Below, piece after piece: positions 16,716 to 25,592 of a stretch of 64,000 nucleotides of DNA. Position 1 is the stretch's first letter, and every line of letters starts with the position of its first letter. This DNA is from Geothrix sp. (lineage in GTDB: Bacteria; Acidobacteriota; Holophagae; Holophagales; Holophagaceae). A model generated the notes under the pieces. The model made no database searches and had not been told where the DNA came from. It saw nothing but the letters and a program-made list of their open reading frames with translations. The DNA lies in the NCBI RefSeq assembly GCF_030219325.1, contig NZ_CP126625.1, positions 558,001-622,000 on the forward strand. Direction: 5' to 3'. A program made the translations under genes and the position numbers.

Positions 16716-17159
16716 ATGGATCCCACGGGTGCGGACAGGTCGGCGCGCAGCAACCTCATGGCCCTGCTCTTTCCGGAAGCGCCCCGGCACTTCCCCTGGG
16801 CCCGGCCGGCCCAGCTGGTGCTGCGCAGCCTCCACATCGCCGCCATGGCCATGGTGGTGGGGGCCCTCCCCTTCGGCGCCCCCTTCGAGGCGCTGCGGCT
16901 TCCCATCCTCCTCACGCTGGCCAGCGGCGTGCTGCTCTTCGCCATCGACCTCGCCCGGGACCTGGCCATCCTCAGCCAGGGCAGCGGCGTGGCCGTGCTG
17001 CTGAAGCTGGGCCTCCTGGGCCTGGGCGCCCTGCAGCCCGCGGACCGGCTGCCCTGGTACCTGGCCGCCACCCTGGTGGCCTCCGTGGGCTCCCACATGC
17101 CCGGTTCCTGGCGGCATTTCTCCTTCCTCAGCTGGAAGGTGATGAGGTATCCCGACTGA
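16716..17159 (+). CDS. Four-helix membrane protein coupled to moeA
   Basis: A 147-residue protein with about four hydrophobic segments (roughly residues 40-55, 60-78, 84-104 and 112-126). Histidines fall in the first helix (RSLHIAAMAMVVG) and near the C-terminus (GSHMPGSWRH). I do not recognise the family. The stop codon overlaps the moeA start (TGATG), so both are translated together, and the gene is divergent from the ModE-like regulator. That links it to molybdenum or tungsten use, but a direct role is only inferred. Confidence 0.6.
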   Translation: MDPTGADRSARSNLMALLFPEAPRHFPWARPAQLVLRSLHIAAMAMVVGALPFGAPFEALRLPILLTLASGVLLFAIDLARDLAILSQGSGVAVLLKLGLLGLGALQPADRLPWYLAATLVASVGSHMPGSWRHFSFLSWKVMRYPD

Positions 17160-18382
17160 TGCCCACGCCCGCCGAAGCCCTCGCACTCATCCTGGATCGG
17201 GTCGCGCCCCGGTCCCCCCGGCGCCTGCCGCTGGAAGCCATCCTCGGCATGGCCGCGGCAGAGGACCTGGTCTCCACGGCCACGGTGCCGCCCTTCACGA
17301 ACTCCGCCATGGACGGCTACGCCGTGCGGGCCATGGATCTGGCGGACGCTTCGCCGGAGCAGCCCGTCCGCCTGCGCGTGCTGGGTGATCTGGCCGCGGG
17401 GGGCGTTCCGCTCAGCGCCGTGGGGCCGGGCGAGGCCCTGCGCATCATGACCGGCGCGCCCATGCCCGAGGGCGCCGACTCGGTGGTGCCCGTGGAGGAC
17501 ACGACCCGGGGCGAGGATTGGGTGGAGACCGCCAAGTCCCTGCGGCCGGGCATCCACATCCGTCTGGCGGGTGAGGACCTGCGTGCGGGGCAGCTGCTCG
17601 TGAAGGCGGGGCAGGGGCTGCGGCCCGGCGACCTGGGCGTGCTGGCGGCGGCGGGAATCCCCACGGTGTCCGTCCATCCCCGCGTCCGCGTCGCCGTGCT
17701 CACCACAGGCGACGAGCTGGTGGACGTTTCGGAGGAGCCAGGCCCCGGCCGCATCCGGGATGCCAACATCCACGCAGTGTGTGCCCAGGTGTCCGCCTGC
17801 GGGGCGATTCCCGCCCCTTTTCCGAGGGTGCCGGACGACCGCGCCACGCTGATGGGCGTGCTGCGCCAGGCCCTGGAGGCCGACGTGGTCCTCACCACGG
17901 GGGGCATCTCCGTGGGCGACTACGACTTCATGAAGGCCATGCTCGAGGAGCTGGGCGCCGAGCGGATCTTCTGGAAGGTGGCGCAGAAACCCGGCGGCCC
18001 GCTGGGCTTCTGGATGCTGGGCAGCAGGCCCATCTTCGGCATCCCCGGCAATCCCGTGGCCGCCATGCTCATGGTCGAGGAGTATGTCCGCCCCGCGCTG
18101 CGCAAGCTCATGGGCTTCGCGAAGCTCCACCGCCCCGTGGCCCAGGCCCGCCTGGAGGACGGCTGGACCGGTCGCACGGACCAGCGCACCACCTTCCTGC
18201 GCGTCGTGGCGCGGCGGGAGGCGGACGGCCTCCACGCTCGCACCACCGGGCCCCAGGGCTCGGCCATCCTGTCCTCCATGCTCAGCGTCAACGCCCTGGC
18301 GGTGATCCCCGAGGGCGTGGCCCGCGTGGAACCGGGCGGCACCGTGCAGCTGCACCTCACGGAAGAGGCCGAGGATCACTGA
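17159..18382 (+). CDS. moeA: Molybdopterin molybdenumtransferase
   Basis: A 407-residue MoeA. It inserts the metal into adenylylated molybdopterin in the last step of cofactor assembly. The motifs seen are PPFTNSAMDGYAVR at the N-terminus, IMTGAPMPEGADSVVPVE, TTGDELVD and TTGGISVGDYDF, then GIPGNPVAAM. All four MoeA domains fit, including the C-terminal beta-barrel. In this setting, close to tup and AOR genes, it may insert tungsten. Its last bases overlap the convergent amidohydrolase pseudogene by seven bases. Confidence 0.95.
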   Translation: MPTPAEALALILDRVAPRSPRRLPLEAILGMAAAEDLVSTATVPPFTNSAMDGYAVRAMDLADASPEQPVRLRVLGDLAAGGVPLSAVGPGEALRIMTGAPMPEGADSVVPVEDTTRGEDWVETAKSLRPGIHIRLAGEDLRAGQLLVKAGQGLRPGDLGVLAAAGIPTVSVHPRVRVAVLTTGDELVDVSEEPGPGRIRDANIHAVCAQVSACGAIPAPFPRVPDDRATLMGVLRQALEADVVLTTGGISVGDYDFMKAMLEELGAERIFWKVAQKPGGPLGFWMLGSRPIFGIPGNPVAAMLMVEEYVRPALRKLMGFAKLHRPVAQARLEDGWTGRTDQRTTFLRVVARREADGLHARTTGPQGSAILSSMLSVNALAVIPEGVARVEPGGTVQLHLTEEAEDH

Positions 18383-19592
18383 GCCGGCAGGCTCTCCGGG
18401 CTGCGCTGGAAGAGCTCGGCGGGCCACCGCCGCCCGGTCCCCGGGTCCTTCAGGGTGCGCTTGAGCACGAAGTCGAAGAGCAGCGGGTTGTGCTTCCAGA
18501 CCTCGTTGAGGGCCTTCCGCTCGGCGGCGCTGATCAGCCTCAGCTCCACCAGGCGGCGGGTCCAGATGACGAGGTCTACGCCGGGCAGCGGATAGTCGCT
18601 GCCGTTCAGCAGGCGGCCGTCGAAGTCCGGCCGGGCGAGCAGGGTCTGCAGCGGCGCCGGCAGGCGGTTGATCTGGGTGATGGCCGAGAGGTCACCGAAG
18701 AGCCGCCCGCGGTAATTTGGATCCTCCATCAGGCGCAGGAAGAGGTCAAAGTTGCGGGCCACCTTGCCGGGATGGTCAAGGTCCGCGTTCTTCCCCAGGC
18801 TGGCGCAGTGGGCCACGATCACCGTGACGTCCAGGTCCAGGGGCCGGCGCAGCTTCAGGGGATTGCCCAGGGCCTGGGCATCCTTCACGGCCACGGCCTT
18901 CTCCTCGCCGGCATGGGTCAGCAGCACCACGCCGAGCTCCCGCATGCGGCGGTAGAAGGCGTCGAAGCGCGGATCGGCGGGATCGATGGCCTGGGCATTG
19001 GGCAGCCACTTGAGCAGGCGGCCCCCCCTGGCGGCGCAGGCCTCCAGCTCCTGGATGGCGTCCTTCCGCGCGGGGTGGATGGACATCACCGGCACGAACA
19101 GGTCGGGGGGCTGGGCCGCCGCGGCGAACACATAGGCGTTGGGCACGTGGAACTCGGTGCGGGCCGCATCCGGCGTGCCATCGGCCCGGTAGGCCTGGTC
19201 CATGGCCAGCAGGTGGAGCCGCACCGGATGGGGAAGGCACGGGCCCGGGCCGCCAGCACCTCGAGGTAGTCGTGGTCGAAGTGAGCGAGGCCCTTCACGC
19301 CCGTGGCCTTGAGGTAGAGGTTCGTTTCGAAGCGCTTGAAGGGATGCCTGGGACTGAGCTTCTCGGGGTTCACGGAGGTGCCGTCACCCTCCTGGCCCAG
19401 GCCGATGGCGTGGACATGGACGTCGATCACGGGGCGGGCCGGATCCAGGTCAGCGAAGGCCCGGTCGATGAGGGCCTGCCCGGCGGGGGAATAAGGCTTG
19501 GCTTCCCGGGTCCTTCCGGCCCACGCCGAGGGTCCTGAGCCGAAGGCAAGGCACAGGGCGAGCCATAGGCGAACGGAGCGGGAAGGGGCCAT
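18376..19592 (-). pseudogene. Secreted amidohydrolase, frameshifted
   Basis: Two overlapping minus-strand frames together make one amidohydrolase of about 405 residues. The first (19592 down to about 19230) has a signal peptide and the metal motif VIDVHVHAIGLG. The second (from about 19230 to 18376) carries AHCASLG, RLLNGSDYPLPG and the rest of the barrel. The frames would join smoothly if one extra C were present in the CCCC run read on the minus strand (GGGG at 19230-19233). This is either a recent single-base deletion or a sequencing error in a homopolymer. The downstream half could start at GTG 19224, but it lacks the first metal motif. Confidence 0.75.
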
Positions 19593-19625
19593 CGCTCCGT
19601 TCTACCAGAGTCGGCTCCGGTTGCG

Positions 19626-21113
19626 TCAGGGCGTCACGACCACCTGCACGGTGCGGGTGGCGCTGCCGTAGGGGCCCTGGGCTTCCAGGGTGTAGGTGGT
19701 GGTCCTGGTGGGGCGCACGGTCACGCTGGTGCCCGTCACCCAGCCGATCTCCGGGGTGATGAAGGTGCGGGTGGTGTTTGTGGCGGTCCAGGTGAGCTGG
19801 CTGCTGGTGCCGTTGGCGATGCTGGCGGGATTTGCGCCGAGGGTGGGGATGGCCGGCGCGGCGCCCGTGGGGACCGTGGTGTACACGGTGCCCATCTGCA
19901 CCACCTCCAGGTCGGAGCCCTTGATGCCGGAGAGGCTGGCGAGCTGATTGTTGTCCCAGCGGTCGTCCGGCGCACCGCTGATGTACCAGGCACTGCCGTT
20001 GTCGGCCAGGATCATGCCGTAGCGCTTGAGGGCGGTGAGGACCACGCGGGCCTGGGCGGGATAGGCGCTGATGTCCACGCCGGCCTTCAGCCGCACCCGC
20101 AGGCCCATGGGCGGGGCGCTGGTGCTGGTGTTGCTGGAGGCCCAGTGGGTGGCGGGGAGGACATAGGCGCGCCGGGATACGGGCACCGTAAAGCGCAGGG
20201 CGTGGGTGATGGCCCCGGCGGCCACCTCGTCGTAGCGGGCCAGGCCGGGGAAGATGGGCAGCCCCGCCGCATCGGCACTGGTCCAGCCGTGGGGTCGCAG
20301 GGTGTTGCTCTTGAGATCCCAGGTGGAGGCCGCATCGGCGGTCCAGCTGCCGTCGCCCTGGAGGAAGGCTCGGTACAGCTCGTAGAGCACACAGGCGTCG
20401 CGGTCCATCACCAGCACGTGGCGATCGCCGGTGGACCCGCTGCCGCCTTCGACGGGGGCGGTGGCAGGGATGGGCATGGGTCCGGGGTCGCTCTCATCGG
20501 CGTAGCCGGTCGCAGCGATGGTGACGGCCACCTTGGGCTGCGCGCCGGAGGCCACCACGGCGTAGGGGATCCCGATGGGACTGCCGGCGTAGAGGCCCGC
20601 GCCGAAATCCGGGTGCAGGCCAGTGCCAGTGCCGATGAAGGCGATGATGGCGGCGCTGTTGGGATCCACCGGATCGCTGGACACGTCGCGGTTCCAGGCG
20701 TTGTCGGCCGGGAAGGGGAGGAAGCCCTGGAGGGCGGCGCCGTTGCCCAGGGCGGCGCCATTGCAGGCGCCCGCGGGCGGCTGGACCGACACGGTCACGG
20801 GGGCCTGGGCGGACTTGGTGGCATCCGCCGCGCTGACGGCCTTCACGTGGAAACTCCCGGCGGTGCCAGGTGCCGTGTAGAGCCCCGCCGCGCTGATGGT
20901 GCCACCGGAGGCCTCCACCACGCTCCAGGTCACGGTCTGGTTCGTGCTGCCGGCCACGATGGCCTGGAAGGCTTGGGTACCGCCGGTCCAGACGCTGGCC
21001 CCCGCGGGAGAGATGGTGAGGCTGACGGGCTGGGGCGCCGGTGAGGAAGACCCGCCCCCGCAGGCGAGGGTCAGAACCAGGGCCGTCCCGCTGACCAGGG
21101 CCCGTGCACGCAT
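19626..21113 (-). CDS. Secreted lipoprotein with Ig-like domains and a conserved central domain
   Basis: A 495-residue lipoprotein; the lipobox is LTLAC at about residues 14-18, followed by a GGGSSSPAP linker. An Ig-like domain (about residues 28-110, VSLTISPAG onward) is followed by a central domain of about 290 residues and a C-terminal Ig-like domain (ASIANGTSSQLTWTATN). The central domain contains PMPIPATAPVEGG, GDRHVLVMDRDACVLYELY, RPHGWTSADAAGLPIFPGL and YISGAPDDRWDN. I recall this pattern from uncharacterised exported proteins but know no function. Some parts look carbohydrate-enzyme-like, but no catalytic motif is clear. Confidence 0.75.
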   Translation of the reverse strand: MRARALVSGTALVLTLACGGGSSSPAPQPVSLTISPAGASVWTGGTQAFQAIVAGSTNQTVTWSVVEASGGTISAAGLYTAPGTAGSFHVKAVSAADATKSAQAPVTVSVQPPAGACNGAALGNGAALQGFLPFPADNAWNRDVSSDPVDPNSAAIIAFIGTGTGLHPDFGAGLYAGSPIGIPYAVVASGAQPKVAVTIAATGYADESDPGPMPIPATAPVEGGSGSTGDRHVLVMDRDACVLYELYRAFLQGDGSWTADAASTWDLKSNTLRPHGWTSADAAGLPIFPGLARYDEVAAGAITHALRFTVPVSRRAYVLPATHWASSNTSTSAPPMGLRVRLKAGVDISAYPAQARVVLTALKRYGMILADNGSAWYISGAPDDRWDNNQLASLSGIKGSDLEVVQMGTVYTTVPTGAAPAIPTLGANPASIANGTSSQLTWTATNTTRTFITPEIGWVTGTSVTVRPTRTTTYTLEAQGPYGSATRTVQVVVTP

Positions 21114-21232
21114 GGTTCCTCCCCAGGATGCTGCCTGAATCCATGAGTGTTGTCGCCTCGCGGGGAAAGTCAACCGCGCGCCGACCGGGTCTGGGACGGC
21201 CCATGGCACACTAAGCGGACCCCGAGGTATCC

Positions 21233-22627
21233 ATGAGCTCAGAGCCCACGTTCCGCGAGAAGTACGCCTTCCCCTCCACGTTCTGGAGCGCGAACGTCAT
21301 CGAGTTGTTCGAGCGGGCAGCCTTCTACGCCATGGCGAGCTTTGTGGTGATCTACCTGGGGCAACTTGGATTCGGTGCCACGTGGCCAGGTGTCATCAAT
21401 GGGCCCCTGCTCTGGGGCACGCTCTACCTCATGCCCATTTTCTCGGGGACCATGGCCGATCGCATCGGTTTTAAAAAGGCCCTTCTTCTTGCCTTCGGCG
21501 TGCTGGCCATCGGGTACTTCCTGATGGGCTCGCCGGTCTGGTTCGGGGGGCATCGGCTTCAGAACGCCATGACGGATCGGGTGACCGTGGGGTGGCAGCT
21601 GTGGATCACCGTGATCATGGGCATCCAGCTGATCGGGCTCGGTGGTTCCTTCGTGAAGCCCTGCATTGCGGGCACCGTCCAGAAGACCGCCGGGGCCAGG
21701 AAGACGCTCGGGTTCGCCATCTTCTACATGGTCATCAACATCGGGAGCGTGGTGGGGCGGGTGGTGGCCTATTTCGTGCGCAGCCGGCCTGGCTTCGATC
21801 TCAGCATCATCTTCGGTGTCAGCATGGCTGCCGCTCTGGTCGCCTTCGTCATGGTGCTGTTCTTCTACAAGGATCCCGACCTGGAAATGGGCGTGACCGA
21901 AAAGGCGCCCTCCCGCTCCCTCCGGGACATCTTCATGGGGATCTTCACCGCCCTCGGGAATGGACGCTTCGCCCTCTTCATCGTGGTGGCCAGCGGGTTC
22001 TACTTCATCTACAACCAGGTCTACACGCTGTTGCCGCTCTACGTGAAGCGGACTGTGGAACTGAGCCCCAGGATGGACCTCTACACCGCGGCCAACCCGG
22101 TCGTGATCGTGGCCTTCCAGCTCCTGATCACGAAGCTCTTCGGCAAGCTCCCACCCATCAAATCGATCGTCATCGGGACGGTGATCATCGGGCTGTCGAT
22201 GCTCATCAACATCGTGCCGGTGTACCTCTCCGGTGGCGTCGAGGAGGGTACGAGATTCCTCTTCTGGGTGCTTCCGCTGGGATCGGTGTTCATCATCCTG
22301 ACGGTCGCACTCATCGCCTTCGGCGAATTGTTTGCATCGAGTCGCCTCTACGAGTACATCGGGTCCCTTTCGCCCAAGGGACAGGAGGGCCTGTTTCTCG
22401 GGTACGCCCAGCTGCCCATGGGAATTGGGGCCATCGTGGGTGGCCCTGTGGGCACGGTGTTCTTCAACTACTTCATGTGCCGCCACGCGGAGAGACTGCC
22501 GAACGGCCTGCTCAAGTTGGATCCGACCTACGCCATGCTCGGCTGGGTCATCCTCGGTTCGTTTGGTCTGCTAAGCGCCCTCAGCATGCTGATCTACAAC
22601 CGCTGGCTGCAGAGGCAGCCCGCCTAG
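21233..22627 (+). CDS. POT/PTR2-family proton-dependent oligopeptide transporter
   Basis: A 464-residue inner-membrane protein with 12 or more hydrophobic helices. The first helix has the POT-type ELFERAAFYAMASF motif with the conserved glutamate and arginine. SFVKPCIAGTVQ matches the family segment around helix 4/5, and a long central loop follows DPDLEMG. POT proteins import di- and tripeptides with protons. It lies beside exported hydrolases, which suits peptide use. It ends three bases before the convergent hybrid kinase. Confidence 0.85.
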   Translation: MSSEPTFREKYAFPSTFWSANVIELFERAAFYAMASFVVIYLGQLGFGATWPGVINGPLLWGTLYLMPIFSGTMADRIGFKKALLLAFGVLAIGYFLMGSPVWFGGHRLQNAMTDRVTVGWQLWITVIMGIQLIGLGGSFVKPCIAGTVQKTAGARKTLGFAIFYMVINIGSVVGRVVAYFVRSRPGFDLSIIFGVSMAAALVAFVMVLFFYKDPDLEMGVTEKAPSRSLRDIFMGIFTALGNGRFALFIVVASGFYFIYNQVYTLLPLYVKRTVELSPRMDLYTAANPVVIVAFQLLITKLFGKLPPIKSIVIGTVIIGLSMLINIVPVYLSGGVEEGTRFLFWVLPLGSVFIILTVALIAFGELFASSRLYEYIGSLSPKGQEGLFLGYAQLPMGIGAIVGGPVGTVFFNYFMCRHAERLPNGLLKLDPTYAMLGWVILGSFGLLSALSMLIYNRWLQRQPA

Positions 22628-22630
22628 GGA

Positions 22631-24994
22631 TCACCGCTTCGGCAGGATGGCCGCGAAGGTGGCCTGGAGCTCCCGGAAGCTGAAGGGCTTGGCCAGGATG
22701 GTCACGCCCTGGATGGCGCGGGCCAGGTCCAGGGCCCGCTGATCGGCCCGGCCCGTGGACAGCAGGATGGGTACCTCCGGCAGGGCGGCCCGGAGCCGCG
22801 GCAGGGTGCGGGCCCCGCCCCAGCCAGGCATGTTCATGTCGAGGATGACCACGTCCGGCCGGAAGCCCTGGTTCACCAGCTCCATGGCCTGCTCGCCGCT
22901 GGAGGTGACGGTGGCCTCGTGCCCCATGGCCTCGAGCTGCGCCGCGACCGAGCTCTGGATCAACTCGTCGTCGTCCACCAGCAGGATGCGGCAGGAGGCG
23001 CCCGACTGGGTGGCCTCATCCTCCTCCCGGGTGGCCGGTTCCACCTGGGTGGGGACCGACTGGAAGCGCATCTCGACGGTGGTTCCCAGGCCCAGCCGGC
23101 TCTGGATGCTCAGGTCGCCGTGGTGGGCCTTCACGGTACTGTAGGCCAGGGACAGTCCCAGGCCGGTTCCCTTCCCCTGGGCCTTGGTCGTGTAGAAGGG
23201 TTCGACGGCGTGCTCGAGCGTCTCCGGGGACATGCCGCTGCCCGTATCCGCCACGGTGAGGAGGACCCGGCCGTCCGTCAGATTCCGGGTGCCCAGCGTG
23301 AGGTTGCCCCCCTCCGGCATCGCATCCACGGCGTTCACGCAGAGGTTCATGAGGACGAGGCTCAGGGCATCGGGATCACCGAGGATGGTCCCCACCTGGG
23401 GGTCGAGATCCAGCCGGATGGCGACGTTCGCGGGGATGGTCCGCTCCAGCAGACGGGCTTCTTCCTGGACGAGGCCGTTGAGGGACACCGAGCGTTCGCC
23501 GGTCATGTCCTTCCGGGCGAAATCCAGCAGGCTCTTCACCATGTTCCGGCCCCGCAGGCAGGCCTTCGTGATGGTCTGGAAGGTGCTGTGAAGCCGGGTC
23601 CCCTCCGGCTGCAGGTCCAGGTTCGTGGTGGCGAGGCCGAGGATCGCCCCCAGCACATTGTTCATGTCGTGGGCCAGGCCGCCCGCCAGGTTGCCCAGGC
23701 TTTCCATTTTTTGGGCAAGACGGAGGGCCTCCTGGGTCTGGATCTCGTCGGTGATGTCGCGGAAGACGGCGAGGCTGCCCGTGACCTGGCCCGCCGCGTC
23801 CCGGCGGGGGGTGGCGGTCAGCTGCAGGGTGCGTCGCGTGCCGTCGGCCCTGCGGATGTGGGTCTGGTAGGAGTCGGTCTGCCCATCCACGCGGCGCGTC
23901 GTCTGGGCCCTCGCCTGGTGCCAGTCGACGTCGTCCATGAAGGTACGGAGGTTCTGGCCGATCAGCGGATTGGACCCCACCCCGAAAATGCGGGCCGCCT
24001 CCGGGTTGGCCATGATGATCGTCTCGTGGAGGTCCGTGGCGGCCACGCCCTCCCCGAGGATCTCGATCAGCTCCCGGTGGTGCGCCTCGCTCTCCCGCAG
24101 GGAGCTCTCCGCTTCCGCCTTCTCGGTGAGGTCCCGGATGAAGCCGATGATCATGTCCCGGCTCGGGATGTGGGTGGTGGACACCTCCACGGGGAAGGAG
24201 GAGCCATCCTTCCGCTTGTGCCGGGACTGGAAGCGGTCCATGCCCTCGGCCTTCATCTTCTCGGTGTGCTGGTCGGTCTCGGTGCGGGTCTCATTGGCCT
24301 CCAGGGCGGAAACGTGCAGGGTCCGCAGTTCCTCGATGGAATAGCCGGTCATCCGTGCATAGGCCTCGTTGGCATCGAGGAGATCGCCGCGGCCGTTCAC
24401 CAGGACGAAGCCGTCCAGGTTCGTCCGGAGCAGAGCCCGGTACTCCTCGGCCTGGGCGACGACCTTCTCCTCCTGGGACTCGAAGTGGAGGGCGTTGCGC
24501 AGGATCAGGGCGAACACCGGTGACAGCACGTCCAGCATGTGGATGACGTCGTCCGTGCGCTGGAGGTCCAGGTGGTCGAGGGCGATGAGGGTGCCCACCC
24601 GCAGGCCGCCCACGCGGAGCGGCGTCAGGCTGAGGGACTTGATCTCCAGGCTGCCCAGGGCCTCGCCGATGGCCTTCGGCACCAGGGGCTGGAAGTAGAT
24701 GGTTGCGTTCTTCGGGTCGGGATCGGCCTTGATGACCTGGCCCAGCCCCGCGAGCAGGTTCCCGTTCCTCGCCCGCTCGGGCTCGAGCGCCACGATCCGG
24801 ATGGGATTGCGCTGGAGGTCGGACCCGTGCTGGAGCATTGCCACGGCCCGGACGCCGAGCACCTCCCGGAGCTTGCGCGTCAGGAACCGGCCCATTTCGG
24901 CGGGGCTCTCCGAGAACCGCAGGATCTCGGCGAGCAGGTCCACGATCATGAACTGGACGGCAGCGGCGTCGGTCCTCTGGTTGCGCTCAGTCAT
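22631..24994 (-). CDS. GAF-PAS-PAS hybrid histidine kinase, last gene of the corrinoid operon
   Basis: A 787-residue soluble kinase with no membrane segment. A GAF-like region (about residues 15-170) is followed by two PAS domains (about 180-300 and 305-420). The HisKA box is GGLAHDMNNVLG and the ATPase domain has LMNLCVNAVDAM, DTGSGMSPE and GTGLGLSLA. The receiver domain (about 670-785) has its phospho-aspartate in VVILDMNMP. No DNA-binding output is present. Its start overlaps the DUF1638 gene by eight bases, so it is translated with the corrinoid genes and may report on methyl-group or corrinoid status. The 3' end abuts the convergent peptide transporter. Confidence 0.9.
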   Translation of the reverse strand: MTERNQRTDAAAVQFMIVDLLAEILRFSESPAEMGRFLTRKLREVLGVRAVAMLQHGSDLQRNPIRIVALEPERARNGNLLAGLGQVIKADPDPKNATIYFQPLVPKAIGEALGSLEIKSLSLTPLRVGGLRVGTLIALDHLDLQRTDDVIHMLDVLSPVFALILRNALHFESQEEKVVAQAEEYRALLRTNLDGFVLVNGRGDLLDANEAYARMTGYSIEELRTLHVSALEANETRTETDQHTEKMKAEGMDRFQSRHKRKDGSSFPVEVSTTHIPSRDMIIGFIRDLTEKAEAESSLRESEAHHRELIEILGEGVAATDLHETIIMANPEAARIFGVGSNPLIGQNLRTFMDDVDWHQARAQTTRRVDGQTDSYQTHIRRADGTRRTLQLTATPRRDAAGQVTGSLAVFRDITDEIQTQEALRLAQKMESLGNLAGGLAHDMNNVLGAILGLATTNLDLQPEGTRLHSTFQTITKACLRGRNMVKSLLDFARKDMTGERSVSLNGLVQEEARLLERTIPANVAIRLDLDPQVGTILGDPDALSLVLMNLCVNAVDAMPEGGNLTLGTRNLTDGRVLLTVADTGSGMSPETLEHAVEPFYTTKAQGKGTGLGLSLAYSTVKAHHGDLSIQSRLGLGTTVEMRFQSVPTQVEPATREEDEATQSGASCRILLVDDDELIQSSVAAQLEAMGHEATVTSSGEQAMELVNQGFRPDVVILDMNMPGWGGARTLPRLRAALPEVPILLSTGRADQRALDLARAIQGVTILAKPFSFRELQATFAAILPKR

Positions 24995-25592
24995 GGTGGC
25001 CTGCGGTCTGGATGGCCTGTCTCAGGTTGGCGAGCAGGGGATCGAGGGAGACGGGGAGGATTTCCACGGGGAGGCCCAGGAATTCGCTGGCCCCGGCGAG
25101 CTCTTCATGGGGCACGGGCAGGATGCCAGTATCAAGGTAGATCAGCCGCGTGTGCAGTTCCTGCATGAAGGTCTTCGCGCAGGGGCCCAGGAGGCCCAGC
25201 TGCCCCACGAAGACCTGCCGCCAGGAGCGGGCCCATTCCGGCATGAGGAAGAAGGCGCCCTCCCGGCGGAGCTTCCGGTAGGTCTCGCGGCCGAGGACGA
25301 TTTCGCAGCAGTTGATCCCCTGGGTCCGGGTGGTCCCGGGCTCCGCTTCGAAGTCCTCCATGTGCCCGCAGCAGTCGCCGTAGGCGATGACCACATCCCG
25401 GTCCGGGTCCTGCCTGCGGGCCGCCTCGAGAGCCTCCTGGAGCCGCACCTCGAGTTTCGCCGGGACCATGTGCAGCATTGAATTCAGGTACTCCACGGGC
25501 AGGTCGAGCCTGCCCGAGGCCTGCAGGGCCTCGAGCTCCTTCCGGAAGATCGAACAGGCGATGCACCGCACGCGACGGGGATCCTGGTTCAT
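24987..25592 (-). CDS. DUF1638-domain protein
   Basis: A 201-residue protein of the DUF1638 family. It is cysteine-rich near the start (RCIACSIFRKEL) and has the family segment YGDCCGHMEDF followed by GINCCEIVLG, plausible metal or cluster ligands. DUF1638 genes commonly neighbour corrinoid proteins and MtbA/UroD-type methyltransferases in anaerobes, but no activity is established that I know of. It overlaps the methyltransferase gene upstream by four bases and the kinase downstream by eight, so all are translationally coupled. Confidence 0.85.
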   Translation of the reverse strand: MNQDPRRVRCIACSIFRKELEALQASGRLDLPVEYLNSMLHMVPAKLEVRLQEALEAARRQDPDRDVVIAYGDCCGHMEDFEAEPGTTRTQGINCCEIVLGRETYRKLRREGAFFLMPEWARSWRQVFVGQLGLLGPCAKTFMQELHTRLIYLDTGILPVPHEELAGASEFLGLPVEILPVSLDPLLANLRQAIQTAGHHD

